Source: Nitrosospira multiformis (GTDB lineage Bacteria; Pseudomonadota; Gammaproteobacteria; Burkholderiales; Nitrosomonadaceae). From it: a stretch of DNA of 64,000 nt. The DNA lies in assembly GCF_900111585.1 (NCBI RefSeq), contig NZ_FOHI01000005.1, positions 1 to 64,000 of the forward strand. Direction: 5' to 3'. The translations under genes were made by a program, and so were the position numbers. Numbering within the stretch: position 1 is the first letter of the stretch; each line of letters begins with the position of its first letter. The notes under the pieces were generated by a model. That model made no database searches, had not been told where the DNA came from, and was given only the letters and a program-made list of their open reading frames with translations. Of this stretch, positions 61,273-64,000 are shown in pieces.

Positions 61273-62271
61273 TCAAAGACTGGCCTCACGCTTGAGCAAT
61301 TCTTCGATCTGGACTCCCACCTCCGGCTGGCCGTTAAAAACTGTGCCAAGCTTCTTCTTGTTCAGGTGGTCCAGGTTAGTGGTGTAAGCTTGAGCCGGCA
61401 GCGGAAAGTATTTGACTTCCTTTACCAGAGGCGATGCATTTTTCATATAGAATTCAAGAAATTCCCTAACCTCGGGTTTTTCCGTCGCCTTGATGCTGAT
61501 GTAAATGAAAATCGGGCGAGACAATGGTTGGTAGCTTCCATCCTCCACCGTTTCAACCGATGGGATAATACCGCCTTTGCCTCCATCAACAGCGAGCGCC
61601 CTAAGCTTTTTCTGATTTTCGTTGTAGTAGGCGAAGCCAAAATACCCGAGTGCGTTTTTATCGCTCGCTACCCCCTGTACCAGCACGTTGTCGTCTTCGG
61701 AAGCGGTGAAATCCCCCCGGCTCGACTTGGCCTTTCCAACAATGGCTTCCGTAAAGTAATCAAAGGTGCCGGAATCTGCTCCCGGGCCGTAAAGTTTTAT
61801 CGGTTCATCCGGCCATGCCGGGTTTACCTGCTTCCAACTGGTTATTCTCCCTTGGGCGTCGGGTTCCTAAATCTTCTTCAAATCTGCAACAGTAATGACT
61901 TTAACCCAATCATTTCTAGGATTTGCCACGACCGTCAATGCATCGTACGCCACTGGCATTTCAACGTATTGCACCCCGGCAGCTTTACATGCGTCCATTT
62001 CTTTTTTCAGGATAGGACGCGAAGCATTGGCGATGTCTATCTCACCGCGGCAAAATTTCTTGAAGCCTCCTCCCGTGCCTGAAATACCAACTGTGACTTT
62101 AGCGGCACCCTTCTTGGCTATTTGAAAATCTTCCGCCACCGCCTCGGTAATGGGAAAAACAGTGCTGGAACCGTCAATTTTTATAACCGGCTCAGCATAC
62201 ACAGGGCTGACAGCACCAAGCAGTGCGCCCAATACCACTACTACTATCTCAATACGCATCAATTTCAGCAT
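61273..62271 (-). pseudogene. pstS: pstS interrupted by an in-frame amber codon
   Basis: PstS is the periplasmic phosphate-binding protein of the high-affinity ABC importer. A signal peptide ([19 protein letters not shown]) and the mature start [19 protein letters not shown] are followed by the phosphate-binding region [20 protein letters not shown]. At 61867-61869 a TAG stands where the family normally has Trp, between ADLKKI and EPDAQG. The frame then continues unbroken through KLYGPGADSGTFDYF and GYFGFAYYNENQKK to a stop at 61273-61275, giving 332 codons, the normal PstS length. AGGAGA precedes the ATG. This is a single-base nonsense change (TGG to TAG), suppression, or a sequencing error. 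Confidence 0.88.
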
Positions 62272-62458
62272 CTTGTTCTCCTAAAGAGGCTTTATTATTT
62301 CCTTTTGCAGGCTTGTTATGACATGAATGGCTCGATCAAAACGGGAGGCGGAGCAAGCTTAAGAAGCTCCAAGCTTTCCTGAGTGTCATTTGGCCATTCT
62401 TTGCATTCTTTGTTAAGCCGCTGTCTGTATTTCACCCACTTCCTCAAGCGAACCGGAA

Positions 62459-63958
62459 TCAGAAGGCTATTTGACTGCGGAACATGAAAGTGTTCAGGTC
62501 ATCCGGCTTGCCCCCGCTTGCGGTTACGAGCGGTGAATCCTTGATTTCCAATATCCTGTCGTAATTGAACATGAAGCGAAGATTGTTGTTCACGTACCAG
62601 TTCAGGGCAGCAGTAAAGTTTTTCATCTCGCCCGCCCTGAAGGCGCCGTCGTTCAGGTCTACCCCAGCGACACGTGCTGCCAGTTCCCATGCGCCCCATC
62701 CGCCCTTGGAAAAGCTGAAGTTCCGGGTCGGTTCCACTCTGTGAAACTTTCCTTCTTTGTACTGGCGCGATTCTCCCGTGAGCGTCCACGCAGCTTCTCC
62801 GTACCATCCATGGAAGCTAAGTGAATGCAGGCCGTTTCTACGACCAATCCAGCTATGGGTATACTCACCTCCCGCGCTGAATGGTCCATAGACGCCGCTG
62901 GCCTCCAGCCCCAGCATCTTGACGTCCTCGACATTTCCCAAGGCACCCGAATCAATCGGAAAGAGGTTGGTTATATGCGAGGTTTCGTGCCTGAATCTCA
63001 CGCCATTTGAGGGGCCAAATAGCTGGCCGCTGCCACTCGGTCTGCGATAATTTCCTGCCACACCCAAATGGACAATCCTTGTCTTTTCGTCAAGGGGTGC
63101 AAAAGTGATGCGCGAATTGGTTCCCCAACTTTCATCCAGACTGTCGTTATTAGCGTCGATTGACTCCCCAAAAAGACCGACCTGTCCAGTCCAGTTCTTA
63201 CCTCTACTTGACAGATTTACACCGATAGCGCGGTCTACGAGCGGTGCGTTGAGCACATTCATTAACGATCTTTCCATAAACATGAGATCGTTGGAGCTTT
63301 CCTGTAACTCGCGGCTGAAAGCCTGTTTCTGATGGCCGACGTTGACCTTTGCGAAATCCAGCCCTCTATATGAGATAAACATGTCCTTGACGCCGACTTG
63401 GTTATCAGCGAAGTCGATCTGGCTCTTGAAATCCCAATCTTTAAAGAAAGTGCCTGCAAACTCCAGTCGCCCCCGGCGCAGCTCTGCGCCATCATTGGCT
63501 TGAACCGGGACCCCGCCTCTAAAAAAATGATCATTACTACTGTGCGTGTAATCCGTATGAATCCGGCCACCGATCTTGAACTTGAAGTTCTTGTCTGCTG
63601 TTTCAAATTGCAAGCCGTTTTTATCCAGCTTGAGTTGCTTTTCGCTTTCCTTGAAACGTTCCTCAAGGGACTCAACCTTGCCAACGAGCTGCGCACGTTC
63701 CGCTTTTTCTTTTATTCTCGCATTTCTGTCGCCGGGCGCTGGCTGATCAGCTCTCTCTACCTCCGGTGCGGGTAATGCGTTTATTGATGGAGTACCATGG
63801 ACTTTTTCATAGGTACCCAGGGGTTCTCGGTCAGGTCCAGGCTCTGCAAATATATGCTTGGTTTTGGTATCAACATAAAGATCAATCGCAAAAGCCCCGG
63901 ATGATGTGCCGGCTCCCATGACAGCGACCGCTGCTAACATAAGTTTCAAATATTTCAA
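62459..63958 (-). CDS. oprP: Phosphate-selective porin (OprP/OprO family)
   Basis: The start is a TTG at 63956-63958 with GGGAG ten bases upstream, giving the signal peptide MKYLKLMLAAVAVMGAG. The 499-residue protein has a short coiled coil (VESLEERFKESEKQLKL), then a barrel starting FKFKIGGRIHTDYTHSS, as in OprP-type porins, and a final strand ending SQIAF with the terminal Phe. OprP trimers favour phosphate and pyrophosphate. It lies directly upstream of the broken pstS, 187 bp apart, in the same direction. The promoter is outside the window. Confidence 0.92.
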   Translation of the reverse strand: MKYLKLMLAAVAVMGAGTSSGAFAIDLYVDTKTKHIFAEPGPDREPLGTYEKVHGTPSINALPAPEVERADQPAPGDRNARIKEKAERAQLVGKVESLEERFKESEKQLKLDKNGLQFETADKNFKFKIGGRIHTDYTHSSNDHFFRGGVPVQANDGAELRRGRLEFAGTFFKDWDFKSQIDFADNQVGVKDMFISYRGLDFAKVNVGHQKQAFSRELQESSNDLMFMERSLMNVLNAPLVDRAIGVNLSSRGKNWTGQVGLFGESIDANNDSLDESWGTNSRITFAPLDEKTRIVHLGVAGNYRRPSGSGQLFGPSNGVRFRHETSHITNLFPIDSGALGNVEDVKMLGLEASGVYGPFSAGGEYTHSWIGRRNGLHSLSFHGWYGEAAWTLTGESRQYKEGKFHRVEPTRNFSFSKGGWGAWELAARVAGVDLNDGAFRAGEMKNFTAALNWYVNNNLRFMFNYDRILEIKDSPLVTASGGKPDDLNTFMFRSQIAF

Positions 63959-64000
63959 AGCTGTGCTCCCAGTTTTAGTCCTTATTGCTCATGTTTACGA

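Noticed and set aside
62272-62458. Pho box before pstS
   Set aside because: On the minus strand one half-site, ATGTCATAACA, resembles the Pho-box half CTGTCAT, but the half-site 11 bases on does not match, so I do not call an operator.

Overview
The window looks like a chromosomal segment of a betaproteobacterium, most likely an ammonia oxidiser close to Nitrosospira (order Nitrosomonadales). This rests on gene order and protein character, not on a database match. The supporting signs are a his operon running into hinT and tatABC, an sdhCDAB-sdhE-gltA-odhAB-lpdA block, a panCB-dgk-folK-pcnB block, and moderately GC-rich, housekeeping-dense sequence. There are no tRNA or rRNA genes, CRISPR arrays, complete insertion sequences or prophage genes that I can support.

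Layout. 1-4.2 kb: start of an exported protein, a Nif3-like metal protein, a DegS/DegQ-type protease, and the Sec-independent export genes tatC, tatB and tatA. 4.2-11.9 kb (minus): hisGDCBHAFIE followed by hinT. 12-14.1 kb: a striking array of 11-bp phased repeats upstream of a predicted outer-membrane protein, then a coiled-coil protein. 14.3-25 kb (minus): lpdA, odhB, odhA, gltA, sdhE, sdhB, sdhA, sdhD, sdhC. 25.4-38.8 kb (mostly plus): mdh, prpB, prpC, then accessory secreted proteins, prpD, a membrane protein, a lipase-like hydrolase, a short-chain dehydrogenase and acnA. With the preceding block this is almost a whole TCA cycle plus a methylcitrate-cycle gene set.

38.8-50 kb: a Crp/Fnr regulator, a cysteine-rich lipoprotein, panC, panB, dgk, folK, pcnB, an orphan ABC ATPase, recG, ridA and murA. 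50-60.3 kb: an SUMF1-like exported protein, a small acidic exported protein, ettA, a lipoprotein, a glutathione transferase, djlA, and a three-gene ABC/FtsX/AttH-lipocalin operon. 60.4-64 kb (minus): a protein made of two tandem repeats, then a phosphate locus with an intact OprP-type porin and a pstS gene broken by one in-frame amber codon. No pstCAB follows it.

Most of the window is ordinary core metabolism. The observations most worth a second look are the 11-bp TTCACA array (12130-12239), which fits a multi-site operator for an OmpR/PhoB-family regulator; the nonsense codon in pstS; a short-chain dehydrogenase whose catalytic Tyr is His; a 16-bp tandem duplication that creates a decoy start at the prpB/prpC junction; and a near-leaderless prpD with a perfect -10 box just before its ATG. 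I found no clearly new defence or mobile system.
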